Shown here: piece by piece, positions 50,751 to 60,615 of the stretch
Position numbering within the stretch: the stretch's first letter is position 1
How the letters are laid out: each line of letters begins with the position of its first letter
Assembly: GCA_026709985.1 (NCBI GenBank)
Contig: JAPORY010000054.1
Coordinates: forward strand, 62,001-126,000
Length of the DNA: 64,000 bases
From: Aestuariivita sp.
GTDB taxonomy: Bacteria > Pseudomonadota > Alphaproteobacteria > Rhodobacterales > Rhodobacteraceae
Direction: 5' to 3'
Notes under the pieces: model-generated
What the model was told of the DNA's origin: nothing
What the model saw: only the letters and a program-made list of their open reading frames with translations
Database searches by the model: none
Program-made: the position numbers and the translations under genes

Positions 50751-51839
50751 TTATCCCTCGCGCCGTTCGAAGTCGATGCGCGGATCGACAAACACGTACA
50801 TTAAGTCGCTTATAATTCCGACGAGTAAGCCGATTAAGCCAAAGATAAACAGGGTCCCGAATACGACAGGATAGTCGCGGGCGACTGCGGCTTCGAAACC
50901 GAGTCGACCGAGACCGTCGAGTGAAAAAATTGTTTCGATGATTAGTGACCCGGTAAAGAAGACCCCGACAAAGACCGCTGGAAAACCAGCAATTACGATT
51001 AGCATGGCATTACGAAAAACATGACCGTATAGAACTCGTCTCTCGCTCAACCCTTTGGCGCGGGCCGTCATAACGTAGTGTTTTTTTATCTCGTCGAGAA
51101 AGCTGTTTTTCGTCAGCAGTGTGAGCGTCGCGAAGGCGGAGATCGTTGAAGCCAGAACGGGCAAGGTAATGTGCCAAAAGTAATCTCCAATTTGTTGCAG
51201 GAGCGTCAGTTCTTCCCAATTATCTGAGTTCAATCCGCGCAATGGGAAAATTTGTAAATATGAACCGCCAGCCAGCAGCACGAGTAACAGGATTGCAAAC
51301 AGAAATCCGGGTATTGCGTAAGCAAGAATAATGGCGCCGGATGTCCAGGTATCGAAAGAAGAGCCATCGTTGACAGCTTTTCGAATCCCTAATGGGATTG
51401 AAATCAAATAGGCGATGAGGGTTGACCATAGCCCTAGTGAGATCGACACGGGCATTTTTTCGAGGACGAGATTGAGTACGGTTTCTGAACGGAAGTAGCT
51501 CTCGCCGAAATCTAATCGAATGTAGTTACCGAGCATTGTGAAAAAGCGCTCTAGGGGGGGCTTGTCGAACCCGAATTCCTTTTCGAGTTGTTCGATGAAC
51601 TCAGGCGGCAATCCGCGTGCGCCAATGTATTGTTCATTGATGGGACCGGATTGCTCTAATCCGGCATCACCCTCGGTATTGGTGAAGGAGCCAAAGACGT
51701 TGCCCTGTCCTTGAGCTCGAGCGATGGCCTGTTCAATCGGTCCTCCTGGCACAAACTGTGTCAGTGCGAAGTTGACAACCATAATACCGAAAAGCGTCGG
51801 GACGATGAGGAGCAATCGCCGCAGAATATAGGCGTACAT
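50751..51839 (-). CDS. yejB: Peptide ABC transporter permease YejB
   Basis: Permease of 362 residues in the OppB/YejB class. Opening [24 protein letters not shown] is the class signature. The EAA loop is [30 protein letters not shown] periplasmic insertion after the first segment (about 35-100) is the YejB-type addition. It lies 17 bp after yejA and 2 bp before yejE, consistent with one transcript. Confidence 0.95.
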   Translation of the reverse strand: MYAYILRRLLLIVPTLFGIMVVNFALTQFVPGGPIEQAIARAQGQGNVFGSFTNTEGDAGLEQSGPINEQYIGARGLPPEFIEQLEKEFGFDKPPLERFFTMLGNYIRLDFGESYFRSETVLNLVLEKMPVSISLGLWSTLIAYLISIPLGIRKAVNDGSSFDTWTSGAIILAYAIPGFLFAILLLVLLAGGSYLQIFPLRGLNSDNWEELTLLQQIGDYFWHITLPVLASTISAFATLTLLTKNSFLDEIKKHYVMTARAKGLSERRVLYGHVFRNAMLIVIAGFPAVFVGVFFTGSLIIETIFSLDGLGRLGFEAAVARDYPVVFGTLFIFGLIGLLVGIISDLMYVFVDPRIDFERREG

Positions 51840-51856
51840 GTTTGCGGCCTAAAGGC

Positions 51857-53815
51857 TCATCTCAGATCTCCGGAGGCTTTGAGTGTTGCTGCCTTGTCGG
51901 CATTGTACCACCAGAAATCAAGGTGTCCGAGGGCGTAGGGGGGTAACGGTTCTGGATATTCAAAGAAGTCATAATATGCTACCCAGTGGCTGTCCTTATA
52001 CCAAACTGGAATGATGAAAAATTCGTAACGCAAGACACGATCAAGTGCTCTAAGAGCGGTATGTTCTTGATCCGGGTTTGTGGCGTCTAACGACGTTTGA
52101 ATCACAGCGTCGACGAGAGGGCTTGCGAGGCCTGCGGGGTTAAAGACAGAGAAAGCGGCGTCAGTCGACCCGTACATTTGCATCAGCCCAGTGCCTGTGC
52201 CGAGGAAACTTGAGTAGGCATCAAAAACGAGGTCGTAGTCACGGCTACGTTCACGCAGGGTATATTGTGACGGATCGACTTTATCCAATTTCGCTACGAT
52301 TCCCATTTTATCCAGATTGGATATGAAGTTCTCAATCACGTTACTAAGGGTGCCCTCACTTGCGGTATTGAACAGGAAGGTCAAACTCAACAACTCACCT
52401 TGAGCATTTCTACGTTTTCCGTCGGAACTGACCTGCCATCCCGCTTCGTCGAGTAGTGCCATAGCCTTCCGTAGATTTCGGCGGTCGGCTAGTCGACTGG
52501 CGTTCGAGGTATGTGGCATAAGGGCGGTTTCGGTGATGATTTCTGGCGAAACGAGATTACCTAGATCCTCTAGCAGCGCCAATTCAGCACCTTCGGGCAC
52601 GCCTACAGCCATCAAGTGCGTGTTTTGTGTAAAGGAACTTCTCTGCTTGAAGAGCCCGTATTGGAGGCTCTCATTCGTCCACTCAAAATTATAGCCAAGG
52701 GCGATCGCTTGCCGCACACGTCGGTCTTGCAAAGGTTCACGACCTAAATTGAAGACAATCCCCGAAGGCGTTGGTGGAGTACCATCCGTGAGTGTCGCCT
52801 TAACAACAGCCCCATTTGTTATTTTTGGAAAGTCGTAGGCTGCTGACCATTTCTTTGAATCACCTTCTTGACGAAAGGTGTACACGCTTGCCTTAAAGGC
52901 CTCAAAGGCTGCGGTGTCGTCACCGAAATATTCGACCCTGATGCGATCAAAGTTGTGACGTCCTGAATTTATGGGCAAATGCCAACCCCAGTAGTCGGGA
53001 TTTCGTCGATAGATAATGCGTCGATTTACATCGACTGTGTCAACCATATACGGGCCCGAACCGGGAGGGGTTTCAAGTCGACTTTCATCGAGTCTGGCAC
53101 CCGTTTCATCAAACCACTTTTTTGACCAAACGGGCACGCCGCCGACCTGATTGATGAGAGACCGGCGAGAAATTCCTGGTGTAAAATAAAACTTTATGCG
53201 ATAGTCGTCTAACACCTCAGCATTTGGGATACGTTTTTTCACGGCTGCCGCGTAAGAGGGTAGGCCTTGCTCGAGTAACAGGTTGTGCGAGAACAACACG
53301 TCGTGGGCGGTAACGGGCGTTCCGTCTGAAAAATGCGCTTCCTCTCTTAGATGAAAGATCACCCATTCTTTTGAGTCTGGGTATTCGAGCTTGTGGGCCA
53401 ACAAGCCGTAGCCTTCCCCGTAGGTATCTGCGGGTCCATCCCCTAACAGTGATTCGTAAATCATCCAACTCAATTGGCCGCGTCGTCCCTTGACTGTGTA
53501 GGGGTTCATGGAGTCGAACGTTCCGAGCGCCGCCAGTGATATTTCTCCACCCTTTGGCGCGTTTGGGTTTACGTAGGAAAAGTGTTTGTAATCCGCTGGA
53601 TATGTCAGATTGCCATAAAAGGAATAGCCATGCGCGGTAATGAGTTCGGTGTCTTGAGTCTCGTTCGCTTGGGTAATGGCCGCAAGCATGGTGGCGCTTG
53701 CGCAGAGGGCCGCGGCTACAAACCAGAGGGATTGACGGTGGGGCGCTTGAGGGTGGGAATTTTCCGCAGACAATTTTTTTCCTTCCGCCTTACTGATGTT
53801 AGACTGTTGGGACAC
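51857..53815 (-). CDS. yejA: Peptide ABC transporter substrate-binding protein YejA
   Basis: Periplasmic SBP_bac_5 family protein of 652 residues. It has a charged N-terminal extension before the signal peptide core (SLWFVAAALCASATMLAAIT). The mature part shows GYSFYGNLTYPADYKHFSYVNPNAPKGGEISLAALGTFDSMNPY and further the SBP_5 features SDGTPVTAHDVLFSHN and PGSGPYMVDTVD. First gene of the yejABEF set; the promoter should lie in the 53816-54362 gap. Confidence 0.95.
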   Translation of the reverse strand: MSQQSNISKAEGKKLSAENSHPQAPHRQSLWFVAAALCASATMLAAITQANETQDTELITAHGYSFYGNLTYPADYKHFSYVNPNAPKGGEISLAALGTFDSMNPYTVKGRRGQLSWMIYESLLGDGPADTYGEGYGLLAHKLEYPDSKEWVIFHLREEAHFSDGTPVTAHDVLFSHNLLLEQGLPSYAAAVKKRIPNAEVLDDYRIKFYFTPGISRRSLINQVGGVPVWSKKWFDETGARLDESRLETPPGSGPYMVDTVDVNRRIIYRRNPDYWGWHLPINSGRHNFDRIRVEYFGDDTAAFEAFKASVYTFRQEGDSKKWSAAYDFPKITNGAVVKATLTDGTPPTPSGIVFNLGREPLQDRRVRQAIALGYNFEWTNESLQYGLFKQRSSFTQNTHLMAVGVPEGAELALLEDLGNLVSPEIITETALMPHTSNASRLADRRNLRKAMALLDEAGWQVSSDGKRRNAQGELLSLTFLFNTASEGTLSNVIENFISNLDKMGIVAKLDKVDPSQYTLRERSRDYDLVFDAYSSFLGTGTGLMQMYGSTDAAFSVFNPAGLASPLVDAVIQTSLDATNPDQEHTALRALDRVLRYEFFIIPVWYKDSHWVAYYDFFEYPEPLPPYALGHLDFWWYNADKAATLKASGDLR

Positions 53816-54465
53816 TTGATGAAGATTAAAGTGTCAACATTGTATAGCAATAACTCGTTGCTAAGATTACGCAATATTTTGTCGTTCACAACCTGTTGTT
53901 GGCGATTTAATTTTTGCCAACGTTGCAGAGTCCAAATACAAGAGTTTTCCTATGGCTAAGATGTGGATCAAGGTTTGAATAACGATCCAGAACATAAGGG
54001 CGCAAACCACAAAACTTGTTCCCACTGCCTACTATTTCAGTTTAATCGTTTGAGAAACCACCTTTTCGGTCCGGTATAAATCTGTAGAGACACCTCGTGC
54101 TCAAAAAAGAATAACCTTCTTTATCGCTAGAAAGTAGATCCGATTTTGGTGACACATCTTCGTTTGGAAGCTGTGTTTTTTGGTTAACTATCGCATGACC
54201 AGCGTTTGAAAATCCCGCCCGTGTGTTCTCAATGCGGAGGGGCTACCCGTCTCTGTTTGTGGAGACTACATAAGATGACACTTTGCCGCCATGGCCTGAG
54301 AAGCAAGGAGCCCCGTCCTGTAGAGTGGGGAGTAATCACTGTCAGCCATCCTTTCGCAAAAATTGGCTAACGAAAGCGCACCAGCCTATCAACAAAACTC
54401 ACTTGATTTGTTTTTGATAGACAAGACACATTATCTTCATTGCGCCGCGGCCGAAAACCTCGCAA
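53816..54465. other. Non-coding stretch between yejA and the transposase remnant
   Basis: About 650 bp. The left end should contain the yejA promoter. The right part, up to 54465, contains frames that look like decayed 5' parts of the adjacent IS, but no convincing domain. Terminal inverted repeats of the IS were not found by eye. Confidence 0.45.
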
Positions 54466-54891
54466 GTGCGGGTGATCAAAGCCCCGCAGAGCAAATGGAT
54501 CTTGGCGACAACCCTGTTCGATACGAAGCAGTATCCCCCGTCGCCGTTGACCAAATCATATCATCAACGCTGGACGGTTGAGGAACTGTATAAGACGATT
54601 AAGCAGACCCTATCGCTGGAGGCGTTCCCTGCGCAAAACCTAGCGGGCATTCAACAAGAAGTAAACGCTTGTATCACCGTCGTCGCTCTCGGTCGGTTAA
54701 TGGCGAAAGATTGTGAGAAGTTGGTTAACGGCGCTGATCGTCTGACGAAAAGAGGTGGGCTATTAGCCAACCAGAAGAATGTGATACAAGCAGTCTATGA
54801 CGGTTTTGAAGAGATGATTCTCGACTTTAGCAAGAGTTGTGCGAACTTTGTCAATACGGCCATGGCCGGCGTTGTCGACTGCTGGCAGTAA
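54466..54891 (+). pseudogene. IS4-family transposase, C-terminal remnant
   Basis: The frame keeps the C-terminal third of an IS4-type DDE transposase: VIKAPQSKWILATTLFD and then YHQRWTVEELYKTIKQ, which fits the Y-x2-R-x3-E-x6-K signature with the third catalytic acid. The N-terminal DD part and a proper start are missing. The remaining 141 residues end normally. Non-functional remnant. Confidence 0.8.
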
Positions 54892-55337
54892 AATCGCGTT
54901 AAGCACGGGCATCATCGCTATTCACAAAAGCCGATTGGCAAGAGGAGAGCTTCTGGAATAAAGCCCGAAACGGCACTGTTTTTTGCGCTGGACTATGTTA
55001 ATGGTCCGATTCCTAAAATTAATGCTATTGCGGTTTCGGTGGGTCCAGACGGTTGGCAAGCCATGTATATAATTCCCCAATGTTATCCAAGCGTATAATC
55101 CCCTTTGGTTTTGCACAACAGTGATCAGAAATCGGTAAAAATACCGTGGACAGTTTCCGCGAAGGGGTTTTATCCCTTGCCGCAGTTAAAAAAGCTAGTC
55201 GTGTACTACTTACTGCCGGCCGCTAAGCATCTGCTCTCAATCTATGCCGCATGAGCAAAGCTGTTTTGAGAGAAACCAGATGTTTCAAACGCGGCCCGTT
55301 CGGGTTAGTGAGGGACGGGGATTGATAACGACCCCGT
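54892..55337. other. Non-coding stretch after the IS remnant
   Basis: About 450 bp; short frames only, none protein-like. May include the right end of the former insertion element. Confidence 0.45.
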
Positions 55338-55916
55338 TTACCCAACCGCGCCGACGCCGCCAAAGTAGTGAAGGTATCCAATGATCGCACCGCCAAGTGC
55401 GATCGCAGTACCGATAAGCCACTTCAAATGCATGTTTGCATTCTGCGCAATTCGGGCTTCGACCTTAGCCTCAAATCGTTCAAAACCAGCCTTGGTTGCT
55501 GCCTCAAGCCGTTCAATATCGGCCTTATTTGCCGCCTCAAGTCCTTCAAAACTAGTCTTGGTTACCGCCTCAAATCGTTCAATGTCGGCTTTGGTTGCTG
55601 CCTCAAATCGTTCAAAACCAGCCTTGGTTGCTGCCTCAAGCCGTTCAATATCGGCCTTATTTGCTGCCTCAAGTCCTTCAAAACTAGTCTTGGTCGCCGC
55701 CTCAAATCGTTCGATGTCAGCTTTGGTTGCCGCTTCAAGCCGTTCAATGTCGGCCTTGCTTACCGCCTCAAGCCGTTCAATGTCGGCCTTGGTCGCAACG
55801 CCACCAATCAATACGGCTTGCAGAGAGTGTACAATGGCCTCAGCCTGTTTCGTTTCAAAACCAGCATCGACAAATCTGTCAAATTCTCTGTGCGTATCAA
55901 AGTGCGGCTCAGCCAT
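55338..55916 (-). CDS. Coiled-coil membrane-anchored protein with hendecad repeats (DUF1640/CCDC90-like)
   Basis: Protein of 192 residues. The N-terminus MAEPHFDTHREFDRFVDAGFETKQAEAIV is typical of the DUF1640/CCDC90 group. Then come ten consecutive 11-residue repeats (consensus ATKADIERLEA), a helical hendecad array predicted to form a long coiled coil, and a C-terminal membrane segment (LIGTAIALGGAIIGYLHYF). The array holds two nearly identical 44-residue blocks. I use ATG 55916, matching the family N-terminus; the frame runs up to a TTG at 55976. Homologues are widespread in phages, mobile DNA and bacteria. Role not known. Confidence 0.8.
   Translation of the reverse strand: MAEPHFDTHREFDRFVDAGFETKQAEAIVHSLQAVLIGGVATKADIERLEAVSKADIERLEAATKADIERFEAATKTSFEGLEAANKADIERLEAATKAGFERFEAATKADIERFEAVTKTSFEGLEAANKADIERLEAATKAGFERFEAKVEARIAQNANMHLKWLIGTAIALGGAIIGYLHYFGGVGAVG
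55468..55797 (-). repeat. Ten 33 bp tandem units, including a 132 bp duplicated block
   Basis: Units of 33 bp run without gap or phase break from 55468 to 55797. Units 1-4 (55468-55599) and 5-8 (55600-55731) form a 132 bp direct duplication differing at only 6 positions by hand count. Units 1 and 5 are identical. This points to a recent four-unit duplication within the coiled-coil gene. Confidence 0.93.
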
Positions 55917-56242
55917 CGTACAATCCGAATCGTGATTTGATTGCTTTCTTCTATCTGCAAAAGATATAATTGGCAAGCTACCCGATGCAGGCTCAACGCG
56001 GCAATCCGACGCGTTTCTCAGATTTCTATTTTGTCAACAAGATTTGTAATTCCCATCGCCAAAGCAAGTTAATTGTATATAGCGCCGATTAATGTTACGC
56101 TGGCAATAGCTAATAAGACATCCATTGGTTGCTCCCAATTTTCTGGGATAATCTTATTGACGAACGACCGCCTGTTGGAGAATGTGTTTTCGCGCAACCA
56201 TAATATGACAAGACTCACCTATCAGTGCCGAGAGGTATCAAA

Positions 56243-57640
56243 ATGAAAAAAATGCTGACAAGCTTTGTCCTCGCCGTCGCTGCAATGTCCGCAACCGCGC
56301 AACAAAATTCTGATGCTTGCGCAAAACTAAGCAAAATTGTCATTGCCGGTGGACACGTAACGTCCTCTCGTGTCGTTCCAGCCGCAAACACTCTTCCCGC
56401 CTATTGCGAAGTCCGCGCCACGGCTCTACCCGCCATTTCGATTGAAGTCCGCCTACCGATGGAAGGGTGGAACGGCAAATTCTACCAGGCTGGCTGCGGC
56501 GGGTTTTGTGGTATTCTCGGCCGTGCAGATGCCGGCTCAAGCTGGGTTAATGCAATGCGACCGGGGCTTGAACGCGGGTATGCAACCGCAACATCTGACA
56601 GTGGTCACCACGCGTTATCAGTGTTAGATGCGGGATGGGCTTACAACAATCCACATGCCGAACGAGATTGGGGTTGGCGTTCAATCGGCGAGACAAACCG
56701 CGTTGCCAATACGATGATTGTGGCCTTTTATGGGAGCGTCTCTGAACAAGCGATCTTCCAAGGCTGCTCAACTGGAGGACGGATGGGTCATGTCGCATCA
56801 CTTCGGTATCCAGAGATGTTTGACGGGATTATCTCGGGTGCGCCAGCGATGGACTACCCCGGTCTTGTTGCAACCCACATGTCATGGATCGTTCAAGCAA
56901 ACACAGCGGCAGACGGGTCGCAAATTCTTGGTCCAGACGACGCAACCGTTATCGGTAAAGCGGTGATTGATCAATGCGATGCTGTTGATGGGGCAGAGGA
57001 CGGCGTAATTGCCAACCCAAGCCAATGTGACATCGACTATACCGAGCTTGGATTGACAAACCGACAACTCGATACGCTTAAAAAATGGCGTAAAGGGCCG
57101 CGCAATGCCGCAGGTGAGCAGTTATACCCGGGTGGTATCCCTGAAGGATCTGAATCGTTTTGGTGGTTGTGGCTGACAGGGAACGCAGAGGGTGGCGGTA
57201 AACTCGTTCCGGCTTTTGTAAACAATTTTGGAAAATACATGGCTTTCGATGAGGATCCCGGTCCAAATTGGACTCCCATGGACTTTGATTTCGAGACCGA
57301 TCCGTCACGCATGGGCGCGTCTTCTGATGCCTACAACGGGGACAATCCGGATATTTCAGCCTTTCGGGAAGCTGGCGGAAAAATGCTCGTCTATCATGGT
57401 TGGGCCGATGCTATTGTGACACCATTCAAAACCATCGACTGGTACGAACAAGCCTCCGAAGCTGCCGGCGGAGAGGACGTGCTCAAAGAAAATATCGCAC
57501 TCTTTATGGTGCCGGGTCTCGACCACTGCGGGATACTGCCTGGGCCTGGAGGTATCAACGCAGCGGCTCTTGATCCGTTAACGCCCCTTGAAGCTTGGCT
57601 CAACGACGGCGTCGTTCCCCAGTCAATTATGGCGCAATAA
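56243..57640 (+). CDS. Exported tannase/feruloyl-esterase family protein
   Basis: Alpha/beta hydrolase of 465 residues with a signal peptide (MLTSFVLAVAAMSATA). The nucleophile elbow is GCSTGGR with Ser176 preceded by Cys175. The acid is in YHGWADAIVTP and the His is in PGLDHCG, followed by Cys. This is the CS-D-HC motif in which a disulfide brings Ser and His together, characteristic of tannase/feruloyl esterases. Likely substrates are plant- or algal-derived aromatic esters; the exact one is unknown. ATG 56243 has GAGAGG 7 bases upstream and is preferred over the frame start at 56225. Confidence 0.9.
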   Translation: MKKMLTSFVLAVAAMSATAQQNSDACAKLSKIVIAGGHVTSSRVVPAANTLPAYCEVRATALPAISIEVRLPMEGWNGKFYQAGCGGFCGILGRADAGSSWVNAMRPGLERGYATATSDSGHHALSVLDAGWAYNNPHAERDWGWRSIGETNRVANTMIVAFYGSVSEQAIFQGCSTGGRMGHVASLRYPEMFDGIISGAPAMDYPGLVATHMSWIVQANTAADGSQILGPDDATVIGKAVIDQCDAVDGAEDGVIANPSQCDIDYTELGLTNRQLDTLKKWRKGPRNAAGEQLYPGGIPEGSESFWWLWLTGNAEGGGKLVPAFVNNFGKYMAFDEDPGPNWTPMDFDFETDPSRMGASSDAYNGDNPDISAFREAGGKMLVYHGWADAIVTPFKTIDWYEQASEAAGGEDVLKENIALFMVPGLDHCGILPGPGGINAAALDPLTPLEAWLNDGVVPQSIMAQ

Positions 57641-57694
57641 TCTGGGTTGAAGCAAAGCCCCAAGAATATACGTCATGACAAAAGAGAGAAAATT

Positions 57695-57880
57695 ATGACC
57701 CATCGTCCCAAACCGATGATCACGAAGCCGGTGACAAGCCGCAACAGGCCACGCTTTATCCTCGCCTTCTTATCGATTCTCGCACTGACTGGATGCCAGA
57801 CAGAGCCTTACGAGAAGTTCTGGGCGGCCTTGGGTCTAACGGGAATCTGCATGACCCCCGACGAACCGGAGCGATGTTGA
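57695..57880 (+). CDS. Small predicted lipoprotein
   Basis: Protein of 61 residues (MTHRPKPMITKPV...). After a basic N-terminus comes a hydrophobic core ending in the lipobox LALTGC, so it would be lipidated at the Cys. The mature part is only about 27 residues and ends with a Cys. GAGAG precedes the ATG. Following the esterase by 54 bp, it may share its transcript. Family unknown. Confidence 0.5.
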   Translation: MTHRPKPMITKPVTSRNRPRFILAFLSILALTGCQTEPYEKFWAALGLTGICMTPDEPERC

Positions 57881-58551
57881 TCGACATCGCCGACATGTGG
57901 ATAGAACCTCACTCAGCGACGCACCATATATCGCTGACCAATACGTTCGGTTTTCGGTATGACTTAACCAGACAGAATCGGCGGACCCGTCCCACGCAAC
58001 AGGTTCTGGAATAGTCATCACCTATCCATCATCACAAAGAAATTATTTGTATGGTGCGCTAAGGAACGCCTCTGAATGTTCGGTAAATTCCCTTGCCCAC
58101 CAAAAACATCTTCAATCAATATTCCAACAGACGGGTCGATAATCTTCGACTCAAAGGTCGATGACAGACCGGAAAACTCCAATCCGTTAAACAGGCGGAC
58201 TTAGTTGGAGTTGGCAACAGCGACTGCCGTCTTAACTGCGTACTTGTTGAGGCTTAAGGTAAGTCGGCCAAGTTCCAGACTTTCCACGGGAGCAAAAATC
58301 CCCCTCTTTTACGGGCGGACGGTCAACTCTGACGCTTCGTCTAAGACCATTGGGTGCAAAAAAGACTTGACTTATAAAGCGATATTGATAGATAGGTCAC
58401 GAATTTGTGCTACTGTTGTGAGTATAATTCACACTTTCGACTGTTCAGCACGGATGCTCGCCTTAAGACTTTGACGTTCGCGAGTTGAAAGAACCTCATA
58501 CAACATTATGTTAACGGTTCGTTATCTATTAATTCAGAGAGGGGGCAACAC
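57881..58551. other. Non-coding stretch with one short inverted repeat
   Basis: About 670 bp. It contains an inverted pair ACTCCAA/TTGGAGT separated by about 22 bp near 58178-58213. An 89-codon frame starting with TTG at 58205 is not protein-like. A TTGACT at about 58368 could be a -35 box for the following gene. Confidence 0.4.
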
Positions 58552-58947
58552 ATGAAAAAATTGTTTCTATGCGTTATCTTTGGCGTTTGGGCAATCGGGT
58601 CAATAAGTCGAGCAGATTCCGCCGACATTTGCACTTTTGGCGGCGTTACATTTGGTATTTTTGACCTCGGATCATGGGCGAATGCGAACGAAACAATTAT
58701 CGTCGAAGAACCAAAGATCGGGACCGGAAATTGGCTATACGATCTGCCATCCCTGCAAGAGGAACTTGCAGATTTAGAAAGAAACTGTGAGATTACGGGA
58801 GAAACGCTGATTAGGAGAGTTTCGGCGACGTTTCCCGGAACGTTGTCCAATGCCGAACTTTTCTATGATGATCAAGTGCAAGAATGCAAAAATCACTTCC
58901 GAGAAATTTATGACATCTACACAGGGGTTTTGTGTCCAGATAGCTGA
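58552..58947 (+). CDS. Small exported protein of unknown family
   Basis: Protein of 131 residues with a signal peptide (MKKLFLCVIFGVWAIGSISRADS). The acidic mature part has four cysteines (Cys in DICTF, RNCEI, QECKN and VLCPD), possibly two disulfides. A strong ribosome site GAGAGGGGG precedes the ATG. No domain is recognised. Stand-alone gene between two gaps. Confidence 0.65.
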   Translation: MKKLFLCVIFGVWAIGSISRADSADICTFGGVTFGIFDLGSWANANETIIVEEPKIGTGNWLYDLPSLQEELADLERNCEITGETLIRRVSATFPGTLSNAELFYDDQVQECKNHFREIYDIYTGVLCPDS

Positions 58948-59073
58948 TCATTTTTGGGATTCCTCAGAGGTTAAACTCTCTTGGAAAATTATTCTTTAAT
59001 CCAAAAAATCGCCATTCCGATGATGGTTTAAACTCGTGTTTTGCGAGGTGGTCTGAGTCGTATGAAGGCGGCT

Positions 59074-59700
59074 TCAAATGATCTTTGCCTCGGTTGCATC
59101 AATTACGCTCTGCCGCGAGACTTCGGGCGCGAGCTCTTCAATTCTCAGACCATTGTCGGTCACATCAAGGACTGCTAGATTCGAAATAATGCGGTCGACA
59201 ACTCGGCGGCCTGTTAGTGGGAGAGTGCATTCCTTCAAAATTTTTGAGTCGCCGTGCTTATTGGTATGATCCATGACGACGACAACACGACCAACGCCGG
59301 CGACAAGATCCATTGCGCCGCCCATTCCTTTGATCAGTTTGCCCGGAATCATCCAATTCGCAAGATCGCCGTTTTCGGATACTTCCATCGCACCCAGAAT
59401 CGCCATGGCGATTTTTCCACCCCGAATCATGCCAAACGACGTCGCGCTGTCGAAATAGGCGGTGTGAGTTAGTTCCGTTATTGTTTGCTTGCCAGCATTT
59501 ATCAGGTCGGCGTCAATCTCGTTTTCGGTTGGAAATGGTCCCATTCCCAGCATGCCGTTTTCAGATTGCAGCGTAACTTCGATATCATCGGGGATATAGT
59601 TAGATACCAAAGTTGGTATTCCAATTCCAAGATTAACATACCAACCATCTTGTAGTTCGCCGGCAGCGCGAGCCGCCATTTGATCACGATTCCAAGCCAT
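59074..59700 (-). CDS. scoB: 3-oxoacid CoA-transferase subunit B
   Basis: Beta subunit of a succinyl-CoA:3-ketoacid (or acetate) CoA-transferase, 208 residues. The SENGMLGMG motif contains the catalytic Glu that forms the CoA thioester intermediate. [13 protein letters not shown] is the N-terminal family signature. It works as a complex with the A subunit encoded just upstream at 59920, but the two genes are 219 bp apart instead of touching. Confidence 0.93.
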   Translation of the reverse strand: MAWNRDQMAARAAGELQDGWYVNLGIGIPTLVSNYIPDDIEVTLQSENGMLGMGPFPTENEIDADLINAGKQTITELTHTAYFDSATSFGMIRGGKIAMAILGAMEVSENGDLANWMIPGKLIKGMGGAMDLVAGVGRVVVVMDHTNKHGDSKILKECTLPLTGRRVVDRIISNLAVLDVTDNGLRIEELAPEVSRQSVIDATEAKII

Positions 59701-59919
59701 TGCCTTTGCCTAATTTGCTTTGGTTCAACTTTAAGAGGTTTGTAGATTCGGTGTTTAATCGAAGCGGTGCCTTCGGTTAATCCGTGACGCACACTCGTCG
59801 ATACTGGTTCGTCTCATCGTTTTGGCCAAATAGCGTTGATAGTGCAGTCTGGATCTTGGTGGCAACGTGCCTCCCAATCCCAAGAGGGGAATTTCTCGGT
59901 TGCTGAGTGACGCAAAGAG

Positions 59920-60615
59920 TTATGCATTACGAACGGTCCTTTGCTCAATGCGTTTTTCGTGCTCGCCTTGAATAAGCCGATGAACGTAAATCCCTGGCAG
60001 GTGGATCGAGTCGCCCGATAACTCATCGGGGTCGACAATTTGCTCAACCTCCATAACACATACCTTCCCGCACATGGCCGCAGGCGGATTAAAATTTCTT
60101 GCGGTTTTTCGAAATATCGCGTTCCCCGTTGGATCGGCTTTCCAAGCTTTGACAATCGAGAGGTCGGCGACGATTGCGTTTTCCATAATGTAGGTCCGAC
60201 CGTCAAAGTCCTTGTGTTCTTTGCCCTCGGCGATCACCGTCCCGACACCGGTTTGGGTATAAAATGCCGGTATTCCACAACCGCCAGCTCGCATCCGTTC
60301 TGCCAAAGTTCCTTGCGGAGTAAATTCAAGTGACAATTCACCCGAAAGGTATTGCCGCATAAATTCTGCGTTCTCCCCGACGTATGACGAGATCATTTTG
60401 TCGACTTGGCGCGTCTGCAGCAGAATTCCAATGCCGAAATCATCAACGCCAGCATTGTTGGAGGCAAAAGTGAGCTTCTTTGCGCCATTTTCTTTTATGG
60501 CTTGCAAAAGCAGTTCCGGTATACCGCATAAGCCAAAGCCACCAGCTGCAATCATCATTCCGTCAAACAATAGGCCATCTAAAGCGGAAGAGGCGTCGGA
60601 AAACACTTTATTCAT
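59920..60615 (-). CDS. scoA: 3-oxoacid CoA-transferase subunit A
   Basis: Alpha subunit, 231 residues. GGFGLCGIPELLLQAI near the N-terminus and the GAGGCGIPAFYT-like MRAGGCGIPAFYTQTGVGT segment form the CoA-binding site. It transfers CoA from succinyl-CoA to acetoacetate, for ketone-body or polyhydroxybutyrate use. A palindrome at 60742 lies about 130 bp upstream of its start. Confidence 0.93.
   Translation of the reverse strand: MNKVFSDASSALDGLLFDGMMIAAGGFGLCGIPELLLQAIKENGAKKLTFASNNAGVDDFGIGILLQTRQVDKMISSYVGENAEFMRQYLSGELSLEFTPQGTLAERMRAGGCGIPAFYTQTGVGTVIAEGKEHKDFDGRTYIMENAIVADLSIVKAWKADPTGNAIFRKTARNFNPPAAMCGKVCVMEVEQIVDPDELSGDSIHLPGIYVHRLIQGEHEKRIEQRTVRNA

Noticed and set aside
55468..55797. 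The 33 bp tandem units as a CRISPR array
   Set aside because: The units have no unique spacers between them and lie in frame inside a coiled-coil coding sequence.
58205..58474. 89-codon frame starting with TTG
   Set aside because: Weak start, no family resemblance, and an isolated position in a non-coding gap.
59725..59745. Partial match to the core of the 3861/5453 repeat (TTAAGAGGTTT)
   Set aside because: Only 11 bases agree and the flanks differ; likely chance.
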